Program-made: the position numbers and the translations under genes
Shown: piece after piece, positions 51,412-63,136 of the stretch
Numbering within the stretch: the first letter of the stretch is position 1
Layout: every line of letters starts with the position of its first letter
The notes under the pieces: model-generated
The model's input: the letters and a program-made list of their open reading frames with translations, nothing else
Database searches by the model: none
Told to the model about the DNA's origin: nothing
Assembly: GCA_028689205.1 (NCBI GenBank)
Contig: JAQTWP010000003.1
Span: forward strand, 98,211 to 162,210
Length of the DNA stretch: 64,000 nucleotides
Direction: 5' to 3'
Origin: Candidatus Altimarinota bacterium
Lineage (GTDB): Bacteria > Patescibacteriota > Gracilibacteria > BD1-5 > UBA2023

Positions 51412-51987
51412 TTAAATCAAATCTTTCAATAACATATTTTCTTCTTCTTCTGAAATATAACGCCACTTTCCAGATTCGATATCGAGTTTCAAACTACCGA
51501 TACTGACCCTACTTAAGCTTAATACTTTTAAAGGAGTACCGAATTTTAAGTCTTTCATTGCTCCAAATAAACGACGGATATGTCTATTTTTTCCTTCATC
51601 AATTTGTACTCTTAATTTTGTTTTTGCTCCAATATTTCATATTTTTTCTACAACTAAAGCTTTGAGTAAACCCTGTGGACTTTCTACTCATTTCAGAGCG
51701 GTTGCAATATGTTCATTGGTTACATGACCTCTTACTTCTATTTCATATATTTTAATACAACTTCACGGTTTGGTTAATGCATTACCTATTTTACCATCTC
51801 TTGTGAATAATAAAAGTCCTTTGGATTCTAAATCAAGTCTTCCGATAGGCATCCAACCATCATCAAAAACCCAATCGGGCAAAAGATCATAAACAGTTTT
51901 TCGTCCAAGTTCATCACAGCGTGAAACTACATAACCTTTTGGCTTATTTAGTGCTAATAGATTTTTTGAATCGACTATTGTATTCAT
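51412..51987 (-). CDS. rRNA/tRNA pseudouridine synthase, RsuA/RluB family
   Basis: 191 residues. LLALNKPKGYVVSRCDELG is the family entry, MPIGRLDLESKGLLLFT has the catalytic Asp (GRLD) at about residue 48-51, and RVQIDEGKNRHIRRLF and LKVLSLSRV close the domain. It lacks the N-terminal S4 domain, as in RluE-type enzymes. Glycines are mostly GGN with only three TGA, intermediate between the islands and native genes. It isomerises uridine to pseudouridine in 23S or tRNA. Confidence 0.88.
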
Positions 51988-52301
51988 AGATTATATTCCT
52001 TGGTTATTTGTGATAATTTTTATCAAATAAAAAAGTTAATTTACATCATTTTGTGTATTTTTTACTTATAATTATTCATGATATTTTTTTCATTAGTTAT
52101 GATAATTAAATTATTATTTTAATCAATTAAAACTCTGGATATTTACAAACCAAAGTTTTATGAATTCTGTAAAATTAACATTCTTTATAAATGCTATTAA
52201 AAGGCTGAAATCTTATAAAATTGATTTATTACTTAAACAACGTATAATCATTAAAATATAAACAAAATTTCATTAAATAAAATATTCCTAACTTTTAAGT
52301 T
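51988..52301. other. Intergenic, 314 bp
   Basis: Very AT-rich spacer between divergent genes; I see no gene, repeat or clear hairpin. Confidence 0.5.
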
Positions 52302-52859
52302 ATGTGAAAAGAAAAATCTTCAAAAAAATTATTAAAAATAGCTTCAAAAGTACTAAAAGATGATAGATATTCAGATGAAACAAAAAGTTTAGCATGAAGC
52401 GTATTATCTCAATGAGATGAAAATAAGGACACATCAAAAAAAATATCCAAAATTGCATCTAGAACATTAAAAAAAGATACAGTTTCAGAAAATGCAAAAA
52501 GTTTAGCATGAAGCGCTTTAACTCAAAAAAAAGTAATTACTCTCTCATCCACTCTTCCAATGAAAGAAATAACAAAAGAAGAAATACTAGAAGAATCTCT
52601 AGAATCTCTAAATAAAAGTATTAATTCACTTGATAACAAAATACAAAAAGAAATCTCTTTCAAGAGGAGTTTTTTACTTTCAATAGTACGTGGAATAGGC
52701 TATACGCTAGGTGCAACTATCGTTGCGAGTATCATAGTATTTATTCTTGCATATGTCTTAAGTTTTACTCAATATATTCCAATTTTGCGCGACTATTTGA
52801 ATCCAGATATAGTGAATTGAGTTTTTAGTACAAGTGAAGGTTCATGAAGTGAGAATTAA
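52302..52859 (+). CDS. DUF5665-like protein with duplicated N-terminal helices and membrane segment
   Basis: 185 residues. Residues 9-42 and 51-83 are two copies of a motif (KIASKVLKDD..SDETKSLAGSVLSQ and KIASRTLKKD..SENAKSLAGSALTQ), likely helix pairs. Then a coiled helix and SFLLSIVRGIGYTLGATIVAS leading into a hydrophobic helix, as in DUF5665 proteins. Inner-membrane protein, function unknown; the duplicated region may bind a partner. The second codon is a TGA Gly. Confidence 0.7.
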
Positions 52860-52920
52860 GAGATTTTCACAAGATAAACTTTGTAAAAAATACTATACAT
52901 ATTAAAAAATGTGAATTTTT

Positions 52921-53838
52921 TTATATTTTTTTTGGAGGAAAAACATAGGAAGCCAGGACTGATAATACTAGAAATCAGATAATTATTCAAAGCGATAACA
53001 GTATTGGGAAAGTATAATATCAAGAAATAAGCATTTTCATTCATACAAAGCTAAGAACTCAAGAAAGTCAGTATTTGAGGTATGTAAAATTTCACATCAT
53101 TCACGACAATGCGAAATAAAGAGACCTGAGTCATAAAATTGCAAAAATATTACTTGTATAAACTATAAACATGTCATTTGATATTGCCAGGATGGCAGGA
53201 ATAGAGTCGACAGCAAATATTAAATCGGTAAATTCTATCATCACAAGAGCTACAAATAATGGTGTTGCAAATTTTTTGGCATTTATAATCGTAAAGAATT
53301 TTCAATCATCTTTATGTTTTGAAATTGGAATTATTCTTTTCAGTAATTTAACTATAGCTTTTTCTTCTAAATCAATTTCTTCTTTGCTTTCAAAGAGCAT
53401 TTTAACTCAAGTTATAATTAGAAATACTCCAAAGACATAAATAATCCAATGGAAATTTTCAATCATTTTTATTCAGGCAAATATAAACATAGCCCTCATA
53501 ACCAAAGCTCAAATGATTCACCAAAAAAGAATCTTATGCTGATAAATCTTCTTAATTTGAAAATAACTAAAAATCATAATAAAGACAAAAAGATTATCTA
53601 CACTAAGTGATTTTTCTATTACATATCATGTAAGAAATTCCAGAGCTTTTTCTGATCAAAATCAAAGATAGATAATACCATTAAAAACCATTGCCATAGA
53701 AATCCATACTCAACTCCAAATCATTGCTTCTTTAACTTTTATCTCATGAGCCTTTTTATTAAACACTCATAAATCAAGAACTAGCATAATAAATACAAAA
53801 ACAAAAAATCATATCCAATAGTAAGTTTGTAATTCCAT
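52921..53838 (-). CDS. TerC/Alx family integral membrane protein
   Basis: 305 residues, seven or more hydrophobic helices. Family landmarks: [12 protein letters not shown] near residue 75, [16 protein letters not shown] (Gly from TGA), [18 protein letters not shown] with the conserved acidic pair, and SLYFALS near 235. Characterised relatives act in manganese efflux and metal loading of secreted proteins. Reverse strand, next to a DedA gene in the same direction (28 bp gap). Confidence 0.92.
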
Positions 53839-53866
53839 AATAAAATAATAAGTAAATAAAATAGTT

Positions 53867-54478
53867 TTATCCTATATTTTTTGTATCTTTTTGAAGATAT
53901 TTTAAAATTATAATTTTTAAATAAATCAAAACTGAAACTAGTACTATTGAACCAATTGTAAAATAATACTTGTATTGTATGAATAATTCTTTATTTTCTC
54001 AGACAAAATATCCAAATATCATAAGAATTAAAACCCACAATCATGCTCAAATAGACGTGTATATGACAAACTTTTTAAAATTCATTTTAAAAACTCAGGC
54101 AGGAAGTGATATAATCTGCCTAATTCAAGGTATGAATCTTCATATTAGAGTTGTATTATCTCAATGTTTTTTAAAATAATTGAGACATAAATTATTGTTG
54201 CTTTCTCAGATTAATTTAGTAATGAGTTTACTTCAGCCATAATATCAAATTGCATAATTAATCATTGCTCAAGCAAGACTTCAAAATAATCAAGCCAAAA
54301 ATCATAGAAAAAAATTAATTTTTCAGGTTGATGCAAAAAATCACGCTGGAATCATAATTACTTCTGAAGGAAATGGTATAAAACTGCTTTCTATAGTCAT
54401 TAGTATAAATATCCAAAAATATGGCATTTGTAATATTAAGTCGTGTGCATTTACTGCAAGGTTATTAAAAAAATCCAT
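53867..54478 (-). CDS. DedA family membrane protein
   Basis: 203 residues, about four to five helices. ESSFIPFPSEVIMIPAG is the DedA signature (E..PFP.E..L..AG), and GRFIPGIRQIISLPAGVFKM supplies the second conserved block with the essential Arg-Pro; several Gly are TGA. DedA proteins flip undecaprenyl phosphate or other lipids. Same strand and close to TerC, a common pairing of envelope transporters. Confidence 0.92.
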
Positions 54479-54589
54479 TGGTATTTTTTATTAAAAAAGC
54501 CATTGTATTTATCTTTTAAAATTTACAAATTTAAAAATGTAAATACAATGCGTTTAAGTGATAATATTGGCTAATATAAATTATTAAAT

Positions 54590-55129
54590 ATGAGAATAGG
54601 TTCAAACTTTGACACTAATATATTCAAAGAAAAATGCGATTATCATAAAGAAAAATATTGAGATAATTATTATGTGACAAGACATCATATAATGTATATT
54701 TTAAAAAAAATATTTATCCCCTTTCTATTTATATTATTAATAATATCATACTTGTTAATATCTCATATTTCTTTAAATAATATAGTTGATATTGCGACAT
54801 ATTTTTATATTGGAGCCATTGTAGTATTAATATTTAATATATATTGGAAATATATGAAATATATGAATACATTTTTTCTTTTTAGTCCCGAAGAGATTAT
54901 AGTAATTAGGCAGAAATCAATGTTCAAAAGAGACGTTAAGGTTATACATACATAAAAAATTAGAGCTCTTTATGTTACAAACAAAAGCGTAATATGATCA
55001 CTGCTTCATTATTGAAGTCTGGAAATAACTTTTGATAATAATCTTTCAGTTGAAATTAATTATCTTAAAGGTATACAAAGTCTTCAAACTAAGATTAGGG
55101 AAATAATATTCAAAAAAAATAATAATTAA
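54590..55129 (+). pseudogene. PH-like membrane protein with internal TAA
   Basis: 180 codons from ATG 54590, interrupted by TAA at 54953-54955. Before it: two hydrophobic helices and FSPEEIIVIRQKSMFKRDVK; directly after it in the same frame: KIRALYVTNKSVIGSLLHYG then EITFDNNLSVEI and a Lys-rich end, i.e. the rest of a bacterial PH-type domain. The paralogue at 59846 has the same layout without a stop, so this copy looks inactivated by one nonsense change, or the TAA is a sequencing error. Confidence 0.65.
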
Positions 55130-55195
55130 ATCTAACTTTAAAAAACTTAAGTAGATAATATTAATTAAAATAACCAAAATTATCAAATAACAACT

Positions 55196-57289
55196 ATGTC
55201 CGAAACAATTCTACCGCTTCCCAATTATATAAAGATAATATCTAAAGTTCTTGAACTTAAAGATTTTCAAGTACAAGTAGTGCTTGATTTCAAAGAAGAA
55301 GGAGCTACTGTTCCCTTTATAGCTAGATACCGCAAAGAACGTACTGGTAATCTTGATGAGAATGATATTCGCGCAATAATGGAACTACAAACAAAAGAAG
55401 AGAATCTTCATAAAGCTAAGCAAACAGCTATTAATGGGATTGAAGAACTCGGAAAAATGACTCCAGAACTTATGGCAAATATTATAAATGCCAAAACTCT
55501 CAAGGAGGTTGAAGAAATATACAAACCTTACAAATCCAAGAAAAAAACTAAGGCAATGCTCGCTATTGAAAAAGGTTTTCAAGTTGTTGCCGATTCAATA
55601 AAACAAAATATTTTAGTAATTCCAGAAAATCTTTTAAAAGAATTCAATAGAGAAGAAATTATAGATTGAGCGATTGAAATTATAGGCGCAGAAATCTCAG
55701 CCAATACCAATCTCAGACATGAACTCATTGAAAAATTTCAGACATTATGAAGTGTTTCAGCAAGTAAAAAGAGTGAGAAAATGCTTGAAAAATTAAATCA
55801 AAAAGATACAGAACAAATTCCAAAATTCGCACTTTATTTTGAATTCAATTCAAGAATTAATCGCATTAAACCATATCAGATTCTTGCTCTTAACCGCTGA
55901 GAAAATCTGGGAATTCTGAACATAAAACTAGATAAAGATGAATTTATTTTTGAATCAATTAAGGAATTGTATTCTAATATATTGAACTTAAATAAAGTTT
56001 TCATAGCTGAATTAGAAATAGGTTTCAAGACTGGTTATGAAGCACTTTTTAGCTCTGTAGAAAACGAAATCAGATGAGATTTATCAGAAATCGGAGAAGA
56101 TGATTCTATTTTATCTTTTCAAAAAAATCTTCAAGCACTTCTTATGACCAAACCAGAATATGGTAAAATAATCTTAGCAGTTGATCCTTGATACAGAGCG
56201 GGTTGTAAAATATGTGTAATCGATACTATAGGTAATCCGATATTATTCGATAAAGTATATTTACATGAAGAAGATAATTTTAAACTAAAAATAAAAGATA
56301 TTATAAAAAAATATAAAATTGATACAGTTGTAGTAGGAAACGGAACAGGTTGTGATGAATCTTGTACTTTAATTAGTGAATTATTTACTTGAGAGATGAT
56401 TGTAGTGAATGAATCCTGAGCATCGGTATATAGTGCAAGTCCAGTGGCTCAAGAAGAATTCCCAGATCTTGATTCTCTTGATCGTTGAACAGTTTCTATT
56501 TGAAGACGTTATATTGATCCACTATCAGAACTTGTAAAAGTACCAGTTGGAAGTATATGAGTATGAATGTATCAACATGATATAGCTGAGAAAAAATTGA
56601 ATGAAAAACTTGGATATGTAGTAGAAGATGTAGTAAATGAAGTTGGAATTAATGTAAATAATGCGTCTGTATATGTACTTAATCACATTTCTGGAATTGA
56701 CAAAAGAGAAGCAAAGAAAATATATAATCACAGACCATATAAATCTCGTGCAACTCTACAAAAAGTTCTTTCAGAAAAAGCTTACAAATTGGCTATTTGA
56801 TTTCTTAGGGTTCCAGAAAGTAAAGAAGTATTAGACAATACCGATATTCATCCTGATCAATACGAAATTGCAAGATATATTAAAGATAATTGAATTAATT
56901 CTACGAATTTTGAGTCTCACAAATCTAGACTTATAGAACTTTATACAGATGCAAACTTAGATACTCTGGATTTCATTCTGGAAGCCTATAAAAACGCATG
57001 AATTGAAAAAAGAGTGAATTCAACACATACAAAAGCAAAGAAAAAGATTATAATGGAAGATATAAAAGAGTGAGATGTTTTTGATTGAGTAGTACGCAAT
57101 GTTGTTGCATTCTGAGCTTTTGTAGATATTGGACTTAAGAACGATTGATTAGTTCATGTTTCTCAGCTTGCAGATAAATTCGTAAGTAATCCTCTAGATA
57201 TAGTGAATGTCGGTGATAGGGTAAAGGTTAAGTTAATTTGAATAGATAAAACAAGTGGGAAAATCCAATTAAGTATGAAGGATATTTAG
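55196..57289 (+). CDS. tex: Tex-like S1 RNA-binding protein
   Basis: 697 residues, usual length near 720. N-terminal VPFIARYRKERTGNLDENDI is the Tex entry helix region; PGYRAGCKICVIDTIG with VDPG begins the YqgF-like domain; VYSASPVAQEEFPDLDSLDR follows; then the HhH part (NVNNASVYVLNHISGIDKR) and a C-terminal S1 fold (DGVVRNVVAFGAFVDIGL, ending LSMKDI). Binds RNA; affects transcription and rRNA handling. About thirty TGA codons, many at conserved Gly. Convergent with the NrtR-like gene. Confidence 0.95.
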
Positions 57290-57293
57290 AATA

Positions 57294-58043
57294 TTAACAT
57301 TCTATATCCATATTACCATTAAAACCCAAATTAACTCTTTCATCATCAAGATATTCAATTCATTTATTTACAAATTCATATAATTTTGCAGGTCTATAAG
57401 AATCAGTTTTATTATATTCTCAAGTAAAGCTTACAATTTCTAATTTTTCAACTTTTTTTCTAAAATTTCTTTTATCGAATTTTTCTCAGTACATAATTTC
57501 ATATTTTTTTTGCATTTGTGGAATTGAGAATTTATGCGGCATTACATACTGTCAGATTGTTGTATATTCAAGCCTAAAGTTAAGTTTATTTTTTGCGAAT
57601 TTAATTATCTTTTGATGATTTAATCCAATACTGATATTATCAATATTATCATATTCAACAAAACTTACCTTAGTTAGGTCAACTTCTCTTAATATTTTTT
57701 CTATGCTTACCAGAGAAAAATAAGTAACAGTAACAAAATGAACATCTGGTAATATTTTACATGGATTTCAGAAAACATATAATTGTTCTCTATAGAATTT
57801 ACTTAATCAAATTTTCCTAGATACGATATCATCAATATTGTCGGCCAAACTATATCCTTTCATGACTAATCATCCCGGAAGTATTAATTCTCAATTCTGT
57901 GATTCTTTATTTGGAGTCATAATTACACATAATTTATCTTTAGATATAGTAAAGATAACTGCATTAATAACTAGAATTGGCGTCTCCTGCTTAAAATCAA
58001 TTCTAAGTTTACTTCTTTCTTTAATTATTTCTTCTAATGGCAT
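57294..58043 (-). CDS. Nudix-related transcriptional regulator (NrtR-like)
   Basis: 249 residues. The N-terminal Nudix-like fold (VINAVIFTISKDKLCVIM, LILPGGLVMKGYSL) has a weak Nudix box: catalytic Glu cluster is replaced (DNIDDIVSRKIGLSKFY), suggesting ligand binding without hydrolysis. The C-terminal part TIGQYVMPHKFSIPQMQKKYE..KRNFRKKVEKL is the winged helix of NrtR regulators of NAD metabolism. Start at ATG 58043. It may regulate genes for NAD salvage, none of which are visible here. Confidence 0.83.
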
Positions 58044-58990
58044 TTTTAATGTACATAATATATAAACATATATCATACTAATCATTTTGATAAATAATTC
58101 AATAGTAAATTTAAAAAAACATCCATTTAATCAGTAGCTTATTATTAAAATAAAAATATAGTAAGTGTAAGTTATACATTATTTGCATTTTATAAAAAAA
58201 AATATATAATATAAGTCCAAATTCAGAAATGAAAATATATTTGCTTAGAGGTAATTTATTAATTAATACTATCTTAATATAGTAAACCAAAGACTAGGCA
58301 ATAATATGCTCATACAATGAATAATAGAAACAAATAAATTAAAAATAGAGCATTAGAAATACATTATTTGAAAATAATAACTCTATAAAAAACTCTATCA
58401 AAAAAACAAAATTGAATAAAATTAGTGTACAACAAACATTACATGTTCACTTAAATTCTATTCGAATAGAAGTTAAACTTTGTTTAAGATTAACATTAAT
58501 AATTTGTTCTAAAAAAAATTAAGAAAACACTATTTAGATATAAATATAAATTCAATTGAATTTGAAAAAATATATTTACTAAATATTGAAACTTCATTTT
58601 TTAGAGACATGATATTATACCAATAATATTAGATCTCTTACAAATTAATTCTATTCGAATAGAGATAAGTGATATATTCAAATTTAGTAACATACGCAAG
58701 TAAAAAATTATATCTAAACATTAATATATTTAGATGAATTTAAAGGTGTATTTAGCTTATTTGAAGATTATGATTTTAGTAAAAATTTATATGTTTAATA
58801 TTTTTATTATGAAAAAACTTAACAAAGAAACTATAATTTGATTCATGAATATGTATTTATTAGCATTTTTTTTATTGCTAACATTATGAATACAATAGTA
58901 GAATCCTAAGTAAAATTAATTAATAGTATTATGATAACTCAAAATAATTTATTTTTATCAAAAAGATGTTATCTTAATTATTAATATACC
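58044..58990. other. Gene-free, palindrome-bearing region of about 0.95 kb
   Basis: Longest stretch without a convincing gene. It holds perfect palindromes TTCTATTCGAATAGAA (58456-58471), AAATTCAATTGAATTT (58548-58563) and TCTATTCGAATAGA (58650-58663), spaced about 92 and 101 bp, plus larger inverted matches: TTTAGATATAAA near 58533 against TTATATCTAAA near 58707, and ATATATTTACTAAAT near 58570 against the TATATTCAAATTTAGTAA around 58671. Possible structured RNA, replication or partition site, or operator array. Confidence 0.5.
58809..58898 (+). CDS. Possible tiny membrane peptide
   Basis: 29 residues: KKLNKETIIGFMNMYLLAFF then LLLTLGIQ, one hydrophobic helix with a basic start, two TGA glycines. 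Similar single-helix peptides are common as toxins or small-protein regulators, but there is no ribosome site and no homologue recognised. Confidence 0.3.
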
Positions 58991-59572
58991 ATGATTATGA
59001 AACAAAATATAATTAAAAAAAACATAACTCTTGAATTATCTAGAGACGAGATAAAGTCAATTATTGACAGAATGGCAAACTATGAATTCAATCAATTACT
59101 TTTGATTGAACTAATAAAATATGAATTCATTGTGAATTCTCCATATAAAGATCATTTTTTATGATTATCTATACATGAGCAAACTTTTTTTGTTAAATCA
59201 ATAATATTTATCATTAAACAGAACTCATATTTACCAAGCAACAAAAAAGAAGAGATTGAAATATATAGCTTTAAATATAATTCTTCTTGAGAAGATTCAA
59301 AAAATAAGGAAAATAATAAATTAAACTGAATTAACAATACTTCTCATGAATTAAATCTAAATATATGGAATAAAATATGCACTTACAAAAATATAGATAT
59401 AAGCGGAATATTCAGTTTTAAATTCAATTATATATGAAAATATATATATGATTCTAGTTTTAAAAATTCTAGAAAATATTTCTTTGAAGGTAAAATAAAA
59501 TACAAACATTTATCTAATGTATTCAATAAGAACAAAGAGATTAAGAATATATTAATTAATAATTATGTATAA
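58991..59572 (+). CDS. Hypothetical protein
   Basis: 193 residues, Asn/Lys/Ile-rich, mostly soluble, a beta-rich C-terminal half (DISGIFSFKFNYIGKYIYD). Only a few TGA codons. No family recognised. It precedes two membrane-protein genes on the same strand by 31 bp and may belong with them. Confidence 0.55.
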
Positions 59573-59603
59573 TAATTAATTTATAACTAATCTCCTATTT
59601 TTT

Positions 59604-59843
59604 ATGTTTAATGATTTGTTTATAAAAATAATTTTTATAATAATTGATGCACTAGTTTTGATATTAATATGAATATTATTTAGCTATATTGCCAAAAAAC
59701 TTCATATAAAAAATCTAGAAAAAGTTAATAATTCATGTCATGAAATTCTCGATAAAATCCTAAAACAATCAAAAAAAATTGTCTTCATTCATTTAGTAGT
59801 ACTTTTTACGCTATCAAGTGTAGTAATATTTATAATATTCTAA
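59604..59843 (+). CDS. Small two-helix membrane protein
   Basis: 79 residues; hydrophobic helices at about 4-27 and 58-79 with a charged, Lys-rich segment between. One TGA Gly in the first helix. Next gene starts 2 bp after the stop, so likely co-translated. Not recognised. Confidence 0.55.
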
Positions 59844-59845
59844 TT

Positions 59846-60373
59846 ATGATTCATGAAAACAGTAATATACTCTTGTTTAAGCGACATAAAATAAGACTAG
59901 TTTATATTTATTGAAAATTTTTGATATTATTCCATATATTTTTGATAATGATTCTTGTGATAATAAATTATAAAGACGGTATTAAATTATATGATAATTC
60001 GATTTTATATTGGTCAATTATTTTTATCCTAATACTAACTATCAATACTGTTGTAGCAATACTTATTATAGACTTGGTAGCATATTATAATTCAATAATT
60101 ATTATTTCTGGAGATAATATTATCATAATACAAAATACCCTATTTATAAGGGAAGATATTGAAATTATAAATATTTCTCAACTAACAAAGGTAAATATAG
60201 AACGCCATTGAATATTATCAAATATATTATGATATTGAAATCTTATATTAGAACAACAAAGGACTGAAGCGCGTCCATTATTCTATATACCAGAACCTTA
60301 TAGAGTTATTAACTATATAAAATCTAAAATGTGAAATAATCTAAAAACCAATACTGGCAATGATATATTTTAA
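59846..60373 (+). CDS. PH-like membrane protein
   Basis: 175 residues. Two hydrophobic helices near residues 25-50 and 60-90, then a beta-strand-rich bacterial PH-type domain (IIIISGDNIIIIQNTLFIRE, then TKVNIERHGILSNILGYGNL), ending in a polar tail. Same layout as the interrupted gene at 54590. Role unknown; such proteins sit in the inner membrane. Coupled to the 79-residue gene. Confidence 0.6.
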
Positions 60374-60395
60374 TTAATTATCATTAAAGCTCGGC

Positions 60396-62165
60396 TTATT
60401 TTTTCTTATGAGATGAACTATAATTACCGAATAATTCTTTTTCAAGATCAAATTTAGTTGGAATTTGAGAATCATCTTCTTTCGGAGAATTATCTGGAAT
60501 AGTTAGATCAGTATTTATATTATTCAATAAGCTATTATCAAAATCTATTTTTGGCTTAATCTTCTTAGGTGTTTTGATTAGTTTTAAGAATTTTTCAGCA
60601 ACGAAATATCATCATTTAATTTCAAAAAATCTCATTCAAGAAGACGTTGTTTTCACTTTTCAAGTTAATTCAATTCCTTCTTTAATTTTTCAGGTAAGAG
60701 TAACTTTTTCATTATTTTCAAGAGATCAAATGACATTTCATAGTGCATTTCTTTTATTTAGTCTTGTTCTTACATTTACAATTCTTACCTGATTTACTAG
60801 TTTTTTATCAAAGGAATCTTTTGAATTATCAAAGCTTATAATGGATTTATTTACAGACTCAGATTTTTTAGTTTCAAGTTTTATTTTTTTATCTAATTTT
60901 TTAGTTTCAAGCTTGGTGTCTTGGTGTATTTTTTGTTTTTTATCAAGCAAAAGACTTGTAGTTTCTACTGGATATACCCTAGGAACAAATAGTGCATCTT
61001 CAAAATTAGATTTAGTGTTTTTTATGATATCAATTTTTCAATTTTTATTTTTTATTACCTCGTAAGTGCTTCATCATATTAATGCCAATCAAGTTCAAGT
61101 AAGTATTTTTCAGTTGTTTTTTAATAACCATTCTTTAAGTAAGTCAGCATTTTTAAAAGAAAATCATTCTGAGTTTGTTCAGATTGCGAATTTTTTTCTA
61201 TATTCTCTTAGTATATTATTTGCTATTCTTAAATCTTCTTCCTGAAGAGAAGTATTTTTTCAGGCCAACTTTCTATTTGCAATGATTTTCTCAAGATTTG
61301 AAGTATTAGATACCAATTGTTTTTCTACCTTTTGTATTGTTTCAAAATCTGAACTATCAAGTTTTGGCCTTTTAACTTTTTTGATTACAGAAGATCTTTT
61401 AGCTGCTATTTTACTTACCCTGACAAGTCTTTTAATTCATATTTTACTCAAAGCTGCAAACCATAATGGAGCTACGAATTTGATAGCTTTTCATATAAAA
61501 AGTGGAGATACTATCAATGCATCTGTTCATAATCATTTGGTTAATTCCCATGATTTTTCTAAAAGAGTTAAATCATTGTCGGTGGTGGCAAGAAGTGATA
61601 TTCATAATGATTCTCAGAATTTCAAGGTATCAGCAAAAGCAACTCAAACCCACATTGTTGCACTTATGGAATTTATAAGCACTAATTTTGCAAGATTATC
61701 TTTACCAATTTTATTTCTAAGAATTATTATAGATTCATCTCTGCTAGCTTCGATATATCTTGATATATCTCAGATTTTAGAAAAATTCTTATAATCCCTT
61801 ATATTTTCTTGTCTTAATTCTTCTTTTAATGCTCTATGTTTTTTGAGTGCAATTCCCTTTGCCTGTTCTTTAAGATTATAGAATTTATCAGCAATATCAG
61901 TTCTATCTCATTCAAAATTATGCAATAATAACTTCATATTATCAACAAAATAATTGAATTCTTCAGGTCTCATTTCATCTCTATATCTTTCAATATAAGA
62001 AATAGTTCTTGACTTTAGCTTATCATTTTCAAAATTAGGAAAAAGTGTCTTATCATAAAAATTATTTAAAGCCACATTAGTATATTGTGTTCATCCTTGT
62101 CATATGGATATTTTAGATATTTCAGAACTAACTTTGTGTTCATTGTATTTACTAGTTTCTCACAT
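60396..62165 (-). CDS. Large membrane-associated protein with SH3-like C-terminal domain
   Basis: 589 residues with TGA=Gly. A helical N-terminal half (1-165), hydrophobic helices around 165-190 and 220-260 (INSISATMWVGVAFADTLKF; KAIKFVAPLWFAALSK), a Lys-rich linker with repeated LDKKIKLETKK patterns, then NVRTRLNKRNALGNVIGSLE, an SH3b-like motif typical of bacterial wall-binding domains, and a polar end. No catalytic domain recognised. It could tether the membrane to the cell wall. Single gene ending near the PH-like gene. Confidence 0.65.
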
Positions 62166-62282
62166 ATTTGTTAAGTAAATGTAATATTTACCTTAATTTT
62201 ATCATATTCATTATAAAAAAACAAATATTCGTTTATTAAAGTAAATTAACTAGTAATTCATTATTTCTAAATCTTAATTATA

Positions 62283-62313
62283 AAAAAAAAGTCCACCATA
62301 CTGGTGGACTTAA
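62283..62313. terminator. Terminator at the left edge of the chemotaxis island
   Basis: AAAGTCCACCA-TACT-GGTGGACTT, GC-rich stem with A/T runs; 28 bp past the CheW stop. Confidence 0.9.
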
Positions 62314-62340
62314 TAGTTACATAAACATTTTTTAATTAAT

Positions 62341-62835
62341 TCAATTAATGGCTTCTAGTTTAGGAATGTTTTGAAACAAGAGTTCAAGGTCTACGATACT
62401 AATGAGTTTATCGTTAGTACCATAAATTCCTTGAATACACATAGAACTATCGTTCTGAGCTGTTGCCATAATTGGTGGAGGCTGAATATCTGAAGAATGA
62501 ATCCTAAGAACCTCAGACACACAGTCTACAATAAATCCTGTAATACTACTATGAATATCCATCACAATGATTCTTGTTTGGCTACTGTTATCTGCTTCCT
62601 GCAAGCCGAATTTTTTTCTCATACTGACAATTGGTATAACTTTACCACGAAGATTGATTATTCCTTCAACATAATCTGGGGTGTTCGGGATTTTTGTAAT
62701 TACTGGCATACGGATAATCTCGCGAACTTTGAGGACTTCAATCCCATACTCTTCTCCAGAACAACCGAATGTTGTGAACTGCACAATCCCATCAATCTTT
62801 TTTTCATCTGTTGGCTGCGAAATTTTAGTGTCCAT
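62341..62835 (-). CDS. cheW: Chemotaxis coupling protein CheW, ends in TGA
   Basis: 164 residues. VQFTTFGCSGEEYGIEVLKVREI then EGIINLRGKVIPIVSMRKKF and IVMDIHSSITGFIVDCVSEVLRI are diagnostic CheW blocks. It couples MCP receptors to CheA. AAAGGAGAG lies 7 bp before the ATG. The stop is TGA (62341-62343); in code 25 the protein would gain three residues to TAA. All Gly GGN. Downstream of an MCP and two small genes on the same strand, no cheA or flagellar gene visible. Confidence 0.92.
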   Translation of the reverse strand: MDTKISQPTDEKKIDGIVQFTTFGCSGEEYGIEVLKVREIIRMPVITKIPNTPDYVEGIINLRGKVIPIVSMRKKFGLQEADNSSQTRIIVMDIHSSITGFIVDCVSEVLRIHSSDIQPPPIMATAQNDSSMCIQGIYGTNDKLISIVDLELLFQNIPKLEAIN

Positions 62836-62860
62836 TGTTTACTCTCCTTTTTTAGTGAAT

Positions 62861-63136
62861 TTATTGGCTTTTAGATTTTATCAATTTCCAGAACAATTCT
62901 GGAAAATATTCTTTAAGTATTGTTAAATAAAATACTGATCTTGCACCAGGTTTACCGAATTTAATATTAAAAATATTACTCTCCTCCTTGTTTTCATAAT
63001 AAAAACCATTATCTCTTGCTTCGTTTTGAGCCAGAACTGGACAATTTGATTTAATCGCAATCTGAATTAACTCGAATTTATTAAGTGCAAATTGTGAATT
63101 AATTATTAATTCGTGAGCAGAAAAAATCTTTTTCAT
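62861..63136 (-). CDS. Small hypothetical protein, chemotaxis island
   Basis: 91 residues with AAAGGAGG 8 bp upstream of the ATG. Helical first part (SAHELIINSQFALNKFELIQIAI), then basic/aromatic residues and a hydrophobic end. GGN glycines, no TGA. No family recognised. 25 bp before cheW, so co-transcribed with it. Confidence 0.6.
   Translation of the reverse strand: MKKIFSAHELIINSQFALNKFELIQIAIKSNCPVLAQNEARDNGFYYENKEESNIFNIKFGKPGARSVFYLTILKEYFPELFWKLIKSKSQ

Noticed and set aside
60738..61794. Several open frames within 60396-62165 on either strand
   Set aside because: All are parts or shadows of the 589-residue reverse gene once TGA is read as Gly.
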